DNA of 64,000 bases, from positions 930,001-994,000 of the forward strand of contig JAHEWK010000018.1 of the NCBI GenBank assembly GCA_020740775.1, in the 5' to 3' direction. Shown here in pieces: positions 35,806-48,291 of this stretch. A model generated the notes under the pieces. That model did not search any database. It worked only from the letters and a program-made list of their open reading frames with translations, and was not told where the DNA came from. Numbering within the stretch: the first letter of the stretch is position 1; each line of letters opens with the position of its first letter. The stretch comes from Ilyonectria destructans (Eukaryota; Ascomycota; Sordariomycetes; Hypocreales; Nectriaceae). Position numbers and translations under genes: made by a program.

Positions 35806-37034
35806 ATGCGCGTTCAATCTTTCCTCGTTGGAGGACTCCTCGGCCTTCTTCAGGTTGCCTCTTGTTCTCCAACGCCCAAGACTCTTCCACAGCCCCCGAG
35901 CCCTGTTGAGAAGCGAACTGTTCCCACGTCGACCTTTTCCAACAATGTCATCTTCTCTCCACCCGCCAATGCTGGCTGGACTGATCCTAGAGTTCTTTAC
36001 TCGCGTGTGATAGAACTCTCGGATGGGTCTCTTATCGCCACATGGGAGAACTATTCTCCCGAGCCTCCTATGGTGTACTTTCCCATCTACAAGTCTCTCG
36101 ATGGCGGCGTGACCTGGGCCGAAGTGGGAAAGGTTGAGGATCAGGTGAACAGCTGGGGTCTGCGCTACCAACCATTCCTCTATGAGCTCCCGCAAGCGAT
36201 TGGAGATTATCCGGCTGGAACCATCCTGGTCGCAGGAAACAGCATCCCGACGGACCTCAGTCAAACCAAGATTGATATCTATGCCAGCACAGATGGTGGC
36301 GAGAACTGGGATTTTGTGAGCTCGGTTGCCAGTGGTGGCGAGGCACGGCCGAATAATGGACTCACCCCAGTCTGGGAACCATTTTTAATGTGAGAAATAT
36401 TCTTAATATTGTGACTAACAGTGACTAACTGGGATTCAGGGTTTACAACAACCAGCTGGTCTGCTATTACGCTGATCAGCGTGATGCCAACTATGGCCAG
36501 AAGCTCTCCCATCAGACAACTTCAGATCTTCTGACCTGGTCTTCTATTGTCGACGACGTCCATGACAACAACAACTACGTAGCCCGCCCTGGCATGCCAG
36601 TTCTGGCCTTGTTGCCCAACGGTAATTATATTTACGTCTACGAGGTCTGCGGCACAGATGGTTGCCGGCTCCATTACCGCCTGACCTCCAACCCACTCAA
36701 CATTCTCGGCGCTACGGCATATTCGTTGGTATCGACCTCAGGAACGCGGCCCGTCAGCTCTCCTTCTGTGGTCTGGAGTTCTATGGGTGGTGCTTCGGGT
36801 AGCATTATCGTGAGCTCTGGAAGCCAGTCGAACCTCTTCGTCAACAAGAATCTGGGTGCCGCAGATTCATGGGTCGAGTACAGCGTCCCTCAGCCAAAAG
36901 CCTATTCTAGAAATCTCATGCTCTTTCGAGAGGATGACAATTTGTTGGCTATTATTGGTGGAGGACATCTGCCTCCAAGCAGTGTCAATGAAGTTAGCAT
37001 CAGTGTGGTTGACTTGACTGCGATTGGAGTGTAA
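35806..37034 (+). CDS. secreted BNR-repeat glycosidase, GH93 exo-arabinanase-like
   Basis: Exons 35806..36389 and 36440..37034, intron 36390-36439; 392 aa. A signal peptide (MRVQSFLVGGLLGLLQVASC) precedes a KR processing-like site (PVEKRTVPTSTF). BNR/Asp-box motifs are visible: YKSLDGGVTWAEVG and YASTDGGENWDFVS (S-x-D-x-G-x-T/N-W). Beta-propeller spacers include YSRVIELSDGSLIATWEN, WGLRYQPFLYELP and DNNNYVARPGMPVLALLPNG. Layout and length match fungal GH93 enzymes that release arabinobiose from alpha-1,5-arabinan, but sialidase-like folds share these motifs, so the substrate is inferred. A secreted plant-cell-wall enzyme fits a plant-associated or saprophytic fungus. Confidence 0.82.
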
Positions 37035-37156
37035 AAAGCTAGTATATTAGACTTGAAGGTGCAATTTAATACATGGATATGAAAGTGTATTTACTCCGAG
37101 TTCCGTCAATGCTTCTCTCCGGTCTTATTCTCCGTCCACTTCTACATAGCCATGCA

Positions 37157-39174
37157 CTAAACCGCAAGAGCGATTGCAACCACGCAGAAAACCCCAGCCA
37201 TACTGAACCTTTCAACTGTTTTTCCTGCGATACTCGTGGTCTGAGTCGGGGTGGATGGCGAAGAGTCAGGTGTGCCGCTGGCCGACGCAGTAGGGGTAGA
37301 GGAGCCCGTCGAGTTTGAAGGGCATTCCCTCTTCGATGGCCAAGGGACATTGTAACTTCCAAGTTTAGCCCAGATTGCATCCCAGAACTGGCACTCAGAG
37401 AAGTCAAGAGAAGTAGCGTTAAAGCCGTCCTGGATGTAAAGACCTTTGTCCTGACATTTGTCAAATTGGGGCCAATCCTGGCGCTTAGTTGATGGGTTTC
37501 CTTTCGCAGCCATAGCAGTCCAAGCCTCTATCAAGGTACGGCTAATTTCCCTCTCGACGGTGGTGCCATTAGCAGTACCATTACCCCAAGGCTGGTCGTC
37601 AAGATTGCCAAAGACGAAGGGCAATTCTGAGGTATGAGTAGCCCCGAAATATTTGGCATATTTCCCGGGGAATGCCTCGCCGTTGATCCATAACCAAGGG
37701 AAGGAAGGGGTGTGATCAAACCGATAGGCAAAAGTTGGCGTGCCTGCAGCAACGGCAGCTCGAAGGGCTCGGTATGTTTGACAGCCGTAGCTAGACACAG
37801 TGGCAATGTGGGTGATCGCTGCCATCACAGCCTCTTCTGTCGAGCCCGAGGAATTGAAGAGCGAGAGGGGGTACTCTTTACCGATAACAGGACCCAGGGA
37901 GCCCCATCGCGCCAGAAAGTCCGTGTAGTTAGATTCTGTTATAGGGTCGCCGGATCCAAGAAAAACTGGAAGGACGAAGAGTGAAGAGTCTAACTCGGCT
38001 ACACTGGAGTTAGCACAAGGATAGTTCCTGAGAAATACTGCACACATACTGGACCCTCCAATAATAGGCACTTGAGATCCAACTTTAAGAGGCTCTTCCT
38101 TGATGATCTCCCCATCCAGAATTGCAGAGTTCAGATTGGTGATGTTCGGCAAGTTAAAGCCATAAATTGCCGCAAGGTTGTCGCCATTCAGGCTGGGATC
38201 GAGAAGTGCCGGGGTAGTCGTAAACGCTTCGATGAGTTCCGCAACCGACTTTGACTGCAAGCAGCTCAACTGGTTCTTTATTAGTGATCTGGTGCATTAT
38301 CCCGACTTCATTTACTTACATCATGAATGCTACACTTCAGCGTCTTGGCGTAGCTTTCTCCACAGTACTGGGCGAGAGTCTTTGATGTTAAGTCCTGGCC
38401 TCCTCCAGACTCTAGAATCGCAGCAGAGATGAGTCCCTTCGCCTCTGGCAGGGTTGAGACTGTAAATGTATCGTCGCCACCAGCACTTTGACCAAACAGT
38501 ACAACGGTTGAGGGATCACCGCCAAACGCAGCGATGTTAGACTTGACCCATCGAAGTGCAGCTAGGTAGTCTTGAATAGCCATGTTTCCTTTGATCCCGG
38601 CGGTGTCGAGGCCAAGAAAACCTAGCGCGCCTAGTCGGTAGTTGAAGGTTACGACAATGGCATCTTGCGCCAGGTTGCAGGAATCGTAGAGCGGGTAAGA
38701 AAGCGAACCAGCTTCATTACCGCCTCCATATCCCCAGACCTTGACGGGCAGTGCTGAGTTAGAAGTGGCACCGGAGGGAACATAGACATCCAAGTACAGA
38801 CTGTTAAGACGTGTCAGATTAAAATTATTCGTCATCAATATGTGAGACAGTAGAAAGGTATTGACTTACCAATCTTCAGAAGACGGCTGGTCCGGTACAT
38901 CGAGGCTTGAAGGAAACTGAATGCAAATTGCAGGGACCTTTGTAGCATCCAGAGATCCTCCGTCGTATGGATCGTTGAGCGGCTGCGGCGGCATGAACCT
39001 CAACTTCCCGACGGGAGGTTGAGCATATGGGATGCCCTGGAACAAATCTGTTTGCCCATTCGAGCATTTTCCCCCGTGAACGGTACCGGCGGATAGTTTC
39101 ACAACGGGGCCTGAGTTCCCCAGGACAGAGGACACGGCAAGGTGCAAGGCCGCTAGAACCCGGTGAGTTCTCAT
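37157..39174 (-). CDS. secreted type-B carboxylesterase/lipase with C-terminal hydrophobic anchor
   Basis: Exons 39174..38870, 38800..38320, 38269..37157; 632 aa. Signal peptide MRTHRVLAALHLAVSSVLG, then FQGIPYAQPPVGKLRF (family motif), SEDCLYLDVYVPSG (spliced EDCL motif), the oxyanion GYGGGNEAGS, and nucleophile elbow FGQSAGGD. NYRLGALGFLGL, and FGNLDDQPWGNG near the acid/base residues, are also typical. Many N-x-S/T sites. A Ser/Thr/Pro-rich stalk near the end (TGSSTPTASASGTPDSSPST) and a final hydrophobic segment (MAGVFCVVAIALAV) suggest a GPI anchor. TATATAA on the minus strand near 39262 lies ~85 nt upstream of the start. Substrate not predictable. Confidence 0.87.
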
Positions 39175-39918
39175 TTTTGTTGTTTTGAATTAAGAAGTAG
39201 ATCAAGGAGTCTGATGTCTTGGCAGTATTCAAACGATGAGAGCGGGAACAGAATCAACTTATATATCGCATCTTGCTGTAAGCGATCGGCGTTGGGCAGT
39301 GAAACCTTTGTCCTCTTGGATATGCACGGTTCTTTCCCAAAGTGGAATTCCATTCGAGACAAACAGGCGCGTAACTTAACTAATTCCTTGAGGCTGACGC
39401 CCCACTGATCCTTCACAGCATCAAATTTGCCGTGTAGCCGCGGTGCCGCAATTGCCGTATCCGCAGGGATCCACCAGACGCAGCCCTGTGTCTAGCGCTG
39501 TCAGACGCGAACATAAACGAAAACGAGCTGTTTCAAGTGGATTGCATCGTAGCTGAGGAGTCGACTTAATAGGCTAAATGACATAGCTGAGCACTTAGTC
39601 TAAAATTAAACAAATGAACAAGATTGCGTGCCGCAAAGCCGCCCTGGGTAGCGGGTGGTGGGCTCCCGTGGCTTTCGATCTTATAGGCGCCACTGCGTCA
39701 TGTCACATATTGCAAGGAGTCCTACTGATGGTGACCTCTGGTGCCTACACTGTTGGTTCTATTAGCTCTTGTAAAGGGGTTACTGGCAAGTAGGTAATTT
39801 GTTATAACGGATCTGCGCTTGTCTCTGATTTAACAATGTGAAAATTATTTTAGCGAGCTGTGTAATACACGAAACCCTTGTTCTTGTAACCAATTCAACG
39901 GCTTACGTTGCATTCAGA
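39175..39918. other. intergenic region
   Basis: Carboxylesterase promoter (TATA-like string near 39262) and 3' flank of the next gene. Nothing else seen. Confidence 0.4.
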
Positions 39919-41032
39919 CTAGAATTTACTCGAGGCTGGTGCATACAATGCCTTCTGGCGCTGGACCACGACAGGATGCAGAATAGCACCGGGCTTGAGC
40001 TTGCTAAAGTCCAGGTCAACTCCTTCCACAATATCGGGGAATGGACCCATCGGGGTGATCGCGAGTGGGTTGATTTTGAAGTGGCTCTTGGTGTACTATA
40101 TGCATAGTTAGTGGCTGGATAAGCAAATGTTGCAACTGCAAACTCACATTCTCCTTGATGTGCCTGAAGTCCGTTGTCTCTCGGAATCCCTTGACATTCC
40201 AGTAAAGGTTCTTCAACCACTCGTGGATGACAGGGTAGTCCGCGCGTATAGTTCCCAGGTTGCATTTGAAGTGCTGGGCGTATACAGCGTCAAACCGAAC
40301 AATGGTCGCGTACGCTCTGATGTCGAGTTCGGTGAGATCCTTGCCGAGAATGTATGGTCCGCCATTCTGATGAATCAGCGCCTCCAAGTGGTTCAAAGCC
40401 GCAAATACCGTCGGTACGTTTTCGTCGTATCCCTCCTGCGTTGTCGCAAAGCCGGCCTTGTAGACCCCCGTGTTGAGATCTCGTTGCATCCACACGCTGA
40501 TGTCATCGATGGCACTTTTTAGGTGCTCGGGATAGAGATCCAGCTCACTGTTAGGGCTACCATCGGGAAGAACTGTGTTGAAAGCTGTCGGCAGCCAGCG
40601 CAGCATCTCTGCGCTTTCATTGTTCACAATCTTTCCCTGTTTTTTGTCCCACAACAGAGGAACACTATATCTTCCTTTGTACTCGGGGTCATCCTTGAAA
40701 TATACTTCATGCATGAACTTGGATTTGAACAAATGATCCTCTGTCGCTCCCTCATAAGGATCATCCGGTAGGCTTGGAAACTGCCATCCAGGCCAGCCTT
40801 TGTCGTCTCCCTTCGGGTATGGTTTGACAACGGACAAGTCAATGAGGGACTCAAGCCCCTTGATATGGCGAACCAAATTGGCGCGATGGGCAAATGGACA
40901 GAACAAGCCAATGTACAGGTGGTATCGACCAGCCTCGGGAGGGAATTGCCCGCCATCGGCCACAATCCCATGCCAGGAATCCTCAGGACCTGCGTGTATC
41001 GACATGGTTGCGGCTTTCGAAGAATCTGACAA
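39919..41032 (-). CDS. glutathionyl-hydroquinone reductase (Xi-class GST, ECM4-like)
   Basis: Exons 41032..40148 and 40095..39919, 52-nt intron; 353 aa. The catalytic motif GLFCPFAHR puts the nucleophilic Cys at about residue 45, corresponding to the CPWAHR motif of Xi-class GSTs. Downstream VPLLWDKKQGKIVNNESAEM is the thioredoxin-fold cis-Pro and glutathione-binding ES pair, and the C-terminal helical domain contains YILGKDLTELDIRAYATIVRFD. The C-terminus YTKSHFKINPLAITPMGP is diagnostic of the ECM4/YqjG family. It reduces glutathionyl-quinones to hydroquinones, a cytosolic quinone detoxification step. Initiation at Met10 (MSIHAGPEDSW) is equally plausible. Intact and probably functional. 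Confidence 0.9.
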
Positions 41033-41262
41033 GGATGTTAAATAATTCGAATCAAATCGTGTTGATTCTTGCCTGACTACTTCTTTGTAGCTCGTAGATA
41101 GGAATGAAGGTTGGCGAGAGGGGACGCTTCAGGTAACCCCGCTCGGAAGCGCGGAAATGCGGAAGTACGGAATGGCCAGCCTCAAGCACGTCAGAGTTTA
41201 AGCATGAGGCGAAGGCCATTCCGAACGCTAAGTCATATGGAGCCTATCTTGGTGCTTGAGTG

Positions 41263-42822
41263 CTATATTCGTAGCTCCGACTTGTCATGATTAAAATCCC
41301 TCATGTAGACAAGTTCGGTCTCGTCCGGTTCACTATATTCTACCACGTATGTTCTCTCGCGGGTGATTTTGAGTGGCTCGACTCGCGCTAGAGGCGGATG
41401 AATATCTGACATCGTGTGTGAAGCTGTACGGCCGCGACTCTCATCACCTGTATTCTCTGAGTCGCCTGCCCTTCCATTGCCACAATTGATATAGGATCGT
41501 TGGGATGTGTCCGAGAGCCGGGGGACAGTCGGACAATGGCAACGCAGAGGGAGGGCATGCAGACGCAGATGTCGCCAACTGAGATCTTGATAAACGACCA
41601 TCGGCTGATTTCAACATACTCCCAGGTTTGGCTGCTCCGACCAAATTTGACAAGAAACTGTAGTCGAATGATACTAACGACAGTGGCACTATCGAAACGC
41701 GTTAACAGCACGTACTGTCGAGATCAATAAAGGAAAGACGAACAAAGTCCCAACAAAAAAACATCAAACCTACGCCAACCTTCTTCCTCCAGCTCAACTT
41801 AAGGAATCTGAGCTGTGATAAGGGAATGGACAGCATTCAAAAGTCGACGGCAATGCTGCTGGCAGCGTTTGACCAAGTGACAGCGTTAAGGCTAACACAA
41901 TAGCCTTGATGTTCGCCATCCTACTGGTCCCAAAAATGATGAAGAGGTTGGCACTGTAGTATAGCCACGAAAGCAAAGACCATACCAAAGAGTGCATTGA
42001 AAATAATGGTTCCCCATAAAACCCGGCGAACGCCTGTTCTAGGGAAAATACGCAGGTAGAAGAAGACCAGCGTTATCTTCAGCAACGTGATCTGAGTGAA
42101 ATAAAGAATGACCATAATATAGAAGTACAAGCCGAACTTGGTGATGCTGTCAAAGGGAACCGTCTAAATGTCTCGGCCCAAGCCGTTGGCCGTAACGCCA
42201 TATTGGTTGACAACGACGCTGGGAATACCTGTAAGACCGGCGAGTAGAATGCACCAGTCATCGATCTCGAGCCCGAGATTCCACCAAAGCTTGAATATTT
42301 TGCGCTGGGAAATGCAGACATAGGCGATGATCCCGACGGTGTTAGACAGGATGATGTGCTGGGTAGATACGTCGCGGACTGGGGCGCAACAGTTTGTCAT
42401 GGTCAAGTTTTTTGTCGCCTTGGAGCTGCAGGGTAAGCTACAGTTACAGAATGGACCACTGTTTTGACTGATATAACTCACTTAAAAACTCTCTGATAGT
42501 GCAGTTCATCTGCGTACAGATTGTCATATCCATTTCAATGCCTTCATCGGCGCAGGTGCACGTCTTGTTGGTGGGCAAACACAGCAAATTCGCAACCGCA
42601 GCAGCCAAACGATTCACCTTAATAGCGTCAATTGAGGACGGCCTGGAAGCAGTATTCGTTAAGAGGGTACCGAGAACCTACTGCGCACTCTGGCATCTGG
42701 GCCATCAGGGCATCTTCGGAAGACACTGCCCCGGCCAAGGACGCTGACGCAATGCAAAGCGCCAGGCCGAGTTTCTGCATGGCTTTCATAGTGAGGCACG
42801 AAGGCTGACACGACGAAGTCAT
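41263..42822 (-). pseudogene. CFEM-PTH11 receptor pseudogene
   Basis: The order is that of a CFEM-domain GPCR. A signal peptide (LGLALCIASASLAGAVSSED) leads to CFEM remnants (AQMPECA..., CLPTNKTCTCADEG, MTICTQMNC). The rhodopsin-like membrane domain follows: NTVGIIAYVCISQRKIFKLWW, LEIDDWCILLAGL, YFYIMVILYFTQITLLK, FFYLRIFPRTGVRRVLWGTI, MFFVG-, and CMPSL. One frame is interrupted by TAG 42164-42166 (GRDI*TVPF), TAG 41921-41923 (WDQ*DGEHQG) and TGA 41837-41839 (VDF*MLSIPLSQL). All three are 3n apart, and the family normally has Trp at each site. A further frame change lies at the T7 run near 41755, and the first exon junction is out of frame. One CFEM Cys appears missing. Confidence 0.85.
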
Positions 42823-44734
42823 CTTAACGCCTCTAAATTAGGGAAGTAGAAGCATATTAATCAATGGGCGAACAGGACGCGGCGAATCGGGGCGAAGGGG
42901 CTAATAGACGATCAGTCCATCGCGGTCAAAGCACAGAACCGACTCGAGTAGCACTTAGAACATACTTCGACTAGCTGTGCCCCTTGCCACACTACTGAAG
43001 GGTGAAATCTGCTGCATGGTCCCAGTAGAGACGGACTCGATCTGAACCGTCCGATACTCTCGTTGTTCAGATGATGAAGTCATTCCAACTGCGATGGCTG
43101 TTATGCCGTGTTGCGGCAGATGGGAGATGGCAAACGACGAAATAGCATCACCGACCACAGGCGGAAAGATTTGAAGTTTTCCTTTGCGAGCGCAGCCACT
43201 CAAGCAAAACGTCTATGCTTAATATTTACATTAACTCAAGGTCAATTTCCAACAGAATTGGCATCGGTGAGATCTCGGCTTTTGTTCAAAGGTGGTTTGT
43301 TAGATGGTGCTGGTTGGGTTCTCGGTTGTCTTCTTCCCGGCGAAGGAATGTTATGTACATTCATGCACATATGATTCAACATGTTAAACCCGGCATTTAC
43401 TATCCAAGGGCGATAATCTCCGGCATAGCTGATAATGGAGTGAAGTTGGCTCTCCTCTTGATTGTAATTTTGAGTGGCATAGCAGGTAACGGGAACCACC
43501 ACTATCGAATTATACGGCGGCTCTACAGAGGAAGCGCTCGTGCATGATGAGCACAGTGTCTCGCGAGCTTGCGCCAGCATGTATATTATGGGTTATAGTT
43601 GCAGCTGCTGATCAACCCAGCACAGACCAAACCATCTTGCTGCACAAGTACGGATCCCTCATCCCTCGTCAGCGACAATAAGCTACTCAAACGCTTTGTC
43701 AGTTATTGAAACAGTCAAGATCCGATCCTCCGACAAACAGCCCGATTTATCTTCGTCTAGCGTGTGACGCCTTCGGTATATCCCAGTTGAGAGCACGAGG
43801 CGAAACAGAACAAGATCTGCAGAGGAGGGTTCCTCTGAATTTATTTACAATCTTAATTTTCTTTTGTCAATTATTCAAAGCTGAACTAATAGATATTTCT
43901 CAGTGACTCGTGATAAATATTGCTACCTTGGATGATTGCATCTCGATCCTTTGTTGGCATCTTGGGCCATCTTCGTCGCTGCTAGGCGTCGCCAGGTCCT
44001 TGGGGTGCTACATTGCCACGCATCCGCAGTATGATAATCTAGAGTTATGAAATGATATGAGCACTTTCCACCGAGTGTAATAGCATAGGCTCCCATGACC
44101 CAGTGGGAGACGTACTGCTGTGCTATCGCAGTATCCTACACCAATTTGGCATACTCAGCATCCCGGCTTACGCCACTTGGGTGAATTATTATAGCTCTAG
44201 TCTTTCAAAATCTTTGTGAAGCCAGAAGTGTAGATGTCACTGGCCCGCGTCCCGTCGTCACTCCATGCCAGGATGCTATGACTACGTTGCAGATTGACAC
44301 ATTTTAAAGGTTCAATCAAGTCGTATAAGTGGGCCACATCGTGTTCCTGATGTTTCATGCTCGTTTTAGGGACCAAAACACAGGGGAGGAATGGCTCATT
44401 ACGGACGCGATGATATGACAGCACGGCAATTACGGCAATTCTCGAATTACTTATGGAGTGGGCCCCCACTTGCCGTCACCCGAAGCTCCCTAACTTGATG
44501 CTGCCGTTCACTTTTATGTTCCGAGACAGGGAACAAGACAGGGAATTAATAGGCGGAAATTTGAATCACAGCCTTTAGATAAAACCATCGCATGCTAACA
44601 AGTTCTATGCCGATGGTGGAGAAATAAATTCCGTTGAACATGAGAGAATATAAATACACCATTCTCTTCAAATGGGGAGAAAGGAAATCAGAATCAACAG
44701 TTTAAACTAAGGTCCTCTACCAATCTGAACCAAA
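42823..44734. promoter_or_regulatory. long intergenic region with TATA box at its right end
   Basis: No convincing gene in 1.9 kb. TATAAATA at 44649-44656 lies ~80 nt upstream of the following start codon. Confidence 0.45.
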
Positions 44735-45680
44735 ATGCGTCTATCCGCCCCTTTGAGCCTTCTGGCTTTGTTTCAAGCGGCCAACTGCCAGAGCATTGTT
44801 GGCTTCGGTCCTGCCTTCTCGCTCGGCCCAACAAATTCGTGGATTCGTGAAGCCACTACGACACTGGTGCTACCTAAAGTTCCGAGCCCTCAAAAAGATC
44901 GGCTGGCTTTGTGGCCAGGCATGGGTACCAGTGGCGGCGATTTGATCCAAGCACTCGCCGTTGCCTTTTCAGATCCCAGCAGGTATGTGGCTGAAGGACG
45001 GAATTGGTATGCTCAGAATACTGACCCACTAATAGTAATTGCGGCGCCACCAATGGTCAATGGTGTACATGGGCCAGTACTCTACAAGGTATTGCCGTCG
45101 CACCAGGCTTCAAAGAGTAAAGTTAAGGCTAACTGAAACAGATACCCAGCTTGGAGGGACAGAGGTTCCTGCCTCAGCTGGCGATAAGTTGACATTTCAC
45201 TGTAAGTCTAGTGCTAGCGACTGGTCTCCCATATTGCCTTCGCGCTGACCATCTATCTAGATAAATACAACGACTCTACTGGGGAATACGACCAGACTGC
45301 AGCAATCAACGGGAAAATTGTATCGTCTCTCTCAACCTGTGAGTATTTAGGCAAAAGCGTCTTGCCAATTTAGCTTAACTAATATCACAGCATCCGGATT
45401 TGCAGAAGGTTGGGGTACCGCAGTAGAATGCCAAGACAGTGCTTGCGTTGGGACTACAGCTGCTCACAGTAAGTTTTCTCTTTAACTGCTAGTATAGAAT
45501 CTAACTGCCATAGAATACCTTTCCACCACTATCATCCTGAATGCAACTGATGCAACATTCGGAGATACTCTGGTCCTCACTGAGGCTACTTCATCTGGTC
45601 TGTCTACAACAGATGGTGGGAAGACTTGGAAGGTGGATACAATCAACATCCAATCCCATACCTTTGACGTGACCAGTTAA
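44735..45680 (+). CDS. small secreted protein with five introns, unrecognised family
   Basis: Six exons: 44735..44982, 45036..45088, 45142..45201, 45261..45338, 45391..45468, 45514..45680. Introns are 45-59 nt, the sum is 684 nt, 227 aa, all phases agree. A signal peptide (MRLSAPLSLLALFQAANCQS) is followed by a beta-rich, Thr/Ser/Gly-rich chain: RLALWPGMGTSGGDLIQALA, NCGATNGQWCTWASTLQG, FHYKYNDSTGEYDQTA, GWGTAVECQDSACVG, and TDGGKTWKVDTINI. Alternating strands and paired Cys suggest a concanavalin-A/jelly-roll fold, as in fungal secreted glutamic-peptidase or lectin relatives. I do not see a catalytic Gln/Glu pair and do not assign an activity. The many tiny exons contrast with the intronless neighbours. 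Confidence 0.72.
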
Positions 45681-46130
45681 GCCTCGACATGGAAATACAG
45701 TACTTAGGTGTATATAACTGATGTAAATTACGTCCAAACAACACCAAATATGATCAATTTCCCTTGGGTTCAGTGCAAGAACTTCGAGCCCATTGCCAAC
45801 TTCCACTTTGCTCTTCTGTCAGCATTGCGCCGCCGCCGGCCGAGTAAGCGGATCCGGGAACGGCGCGCGGTTATCTAGTGCGGATAAATTACCAAAATTG
45901 GTTGTTCCAAACCATGCCCCATTTAAAACAACTTTGCGCTAAGTGGAAGGTAAACTCCAAGCGTCAAGTTCCAGGTCCACCAATTGTACGTAATGGTGTC
46001 ACGGGCTACCGCCGCCACTCGCCGGCGGGCGGAATGAGTGTTGCCGTTTCGTATATTAAGACACCGCATCGCATCTTTTTATCGCAAGTAAATTCTTCAA
46101 CTATTCCAACCTGATACATTAAACTCCAAA
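45681..46130. other. intergenic region
   Basis: 3' flank of the secreted protein and promoter of the HRI1-like gene. Nothing else seen. Confidence 0.35.
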
Positions 46131-46836
46131 ATGAAGGGACAAGCTGTTGAGCGCATTAGCATCCGGTGGCTGCCGGACCCAGCCTTCGAGGATACTCGAA
46201 CCGTTGCCCTCAATGTTGGCGGCTATTTTATCGACTTGCGCACCACCAAAGACGAGCCATCTATCCAATGGAGCCATGCTGGCGAACTGACTATTCTCAA
46301 GGAGGAGCCATGTAAATTTCTCTTTCTTTTAAAGAGCCGGACATCACTGACTCAATATCTCAGTTACCTGTCGATGGACACACATCATCGACTCGCTCGG
46401 TTTCACTGACCCAGACGAGGCATCATTCACCAAGTTGCCGAATGGTGATGAGCTCGAAGTTGGCGAGACCAAATGCCCCCATAAGAATGACGCCATGACG
46501 GCATACGAGGAAGTGTGGCGAGATGTAACCGCTCACGAGAAGCCAGAGGAGCCATCGTGGATTCTACGAAGCAGCGAGGGAAACACCTTCATTGGCAGGG
46601 TTGGAATTATCTATCAAGCCAACAGTCTGGATGCCAATGGGTTTTCTGCGAGGAGAGAAGACTTTGTCAAGGACGCAGGAGAGTGGGACATTTCCTTTGC
46701 TGCTGGCAATGCCGTTTCCATCCCGAGAGTGGCTGATGTGTTGAAAGAGCTCAGCTTAAAGCCGAAGTGGTCAATTGGTGAGAAGGTCACAGTTAGTGGT
46801 CACGAATTCTCAGTCATCGCTATCGAGGAGAACTAG
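46131..46836 (+). CDS. HRI1-like lipocalin-fold protein
   Basis: Exons 46131..46311 and 46364..46836, intron 46312-46363; 217 aa. N-terminal beta-barrel segment (RISIRWLPDPAFEDTRTVAL, GGYFIDLR), then CRWTHIIDS with an acidic stretch, GDELEVGE, PHKNDAMTAYEEVWRDV, RVGIIYQANS, and QGRGEDF-type ARREDFVKDAGEWDIS. This pattern belongs to the fungal Hri1 family, whose yeast member is a Sec72- and Hrr25-interacting protein of unknown molecular role. No signal peptide. Function remains unassigned beyond the family. Confidence 0.75.
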
Positions 46837-48291
46837 ACGTCATGTACCGTTCGCCACGAGTCGATGCATATTATATATTTAGTCAATACCGGTTCAACCT
46901 ACCCTTTAAAAGTCCCTTAATGCATTTACTCCCTGGTGACTACGATCCGTATATCCATCAAATAGTAGGATTCTCGTTTGCGCGCCTGCAGGATTTTCCA
47001 CCGCTCCTTCGCGACCCAAGCTACTGTCGCACATTGTACCGCTAGCCACGTTACAAAGCATCCCTGGCGGTGCGATCGCCTGTTAAATTGACGGTAGGAT
47101 TCCAAGCCATGCGTTCTCTCAATTGATGATGCCCTGTCATAAAAGGAAGCAGGAACTTTGAAGTCGGTATTACCAATTGATTACACAAGCAACGTCAGAG
47201 TATCCACATCCATCTACACCATGGGCGGCAAAAGGCGGATAATACTGTTCAATTTGTAGACAGATGACAGATACTTAAGCCAAGGTTTCCCTTAAGGAAG
47301 GTGGATGCGATACACTCATGCCTTCATCTCTTCTCGCCTCGGCGTCTTGACACAACTCTTGGGTTGACAATTCTCCCGCACAATATGTTGGCGAATTATA
47401 GCGGGATTTCACGTACCCAGTGTTTTCTAAACCATCAGACAATACAAGAGCTTGGTCTGGCCCTTCAGCGACTGAATGGGTTAGAACCGTGCAATCAATT
47501 CGCTAATGACACACAAGCAGCATCAAGGTGATGTACATATCAGCGCTGCCGCCAGAATCTAAGTTTACAACCGTAAGATTTATAGCCCAAGTCATTGATA
47601 CAACGGACTAGGAACGATAGAAGCCGCAAAGACAGGAACCGCTGTCAATTACCCGCCCAAGACTATGATTGCGATAACCAGTTTTGCCCAGGACCAGGCT
47701 GACGTTATTGATGAATTTGTCTAGCAGAAGGTAAGTTTAGGATATTTATCGATCTTATTGATACTGCCCTACATCGATAAGAACAGACAGCCCGTAATAC
47801 ACTGCCTCCAGGAGTCAAAACCGCTGGCGGATCGTTTTGCACTCGTTGGAAACCCCTCAAGCTCACTTGTCTAACCATTAAAGACTACGAGATTTAGGCA
47901 TACTGAATACTATGTAGTATACACACAATAGCAACATGCATACACTTAAACAGGAAACAAATCCAGTGCCTAATAATCCATGATTGGGAACCAGTTTAAG
48001 TCCCGTCAAGTTGCTGATCTTACCTGGTTTTCACCGATCGTATTATCGCCTATAATTGAGAGCACATAGAAGATGGAGGTTCCAGCCATAAACAAAGGCA
48101 TTATGTGAATAGGATAAAGATTTAAGTCTTGGTTAAATGGGATTAGACTTCTTAGGTCTTCTAGTTTATTGTAAATGACAAAGGCTGTGTTGCTCGATAT
48201 AAAGTACTCCGTGCGCCCCGCGCTCATACAATGAGCCCCAACCTCTATACTCCGTTTAAAAGTGTGTAATCAAGTTGAGACATGCATATGA
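46837..48291. other. intergenic region, no gene supported
   Basis: Contains intron-like boundaries near 47730-47790 and a short open stretch (about 47640-47890), but no recognisable protein. Confidence 0.35.

Noticed and set aside
47640..47890. Intron-like GTAAGT...ACAG between two short open stretches
   Set aside because: The joined peptide has no recognisable family, start or signal, and contains a stop before the donor.
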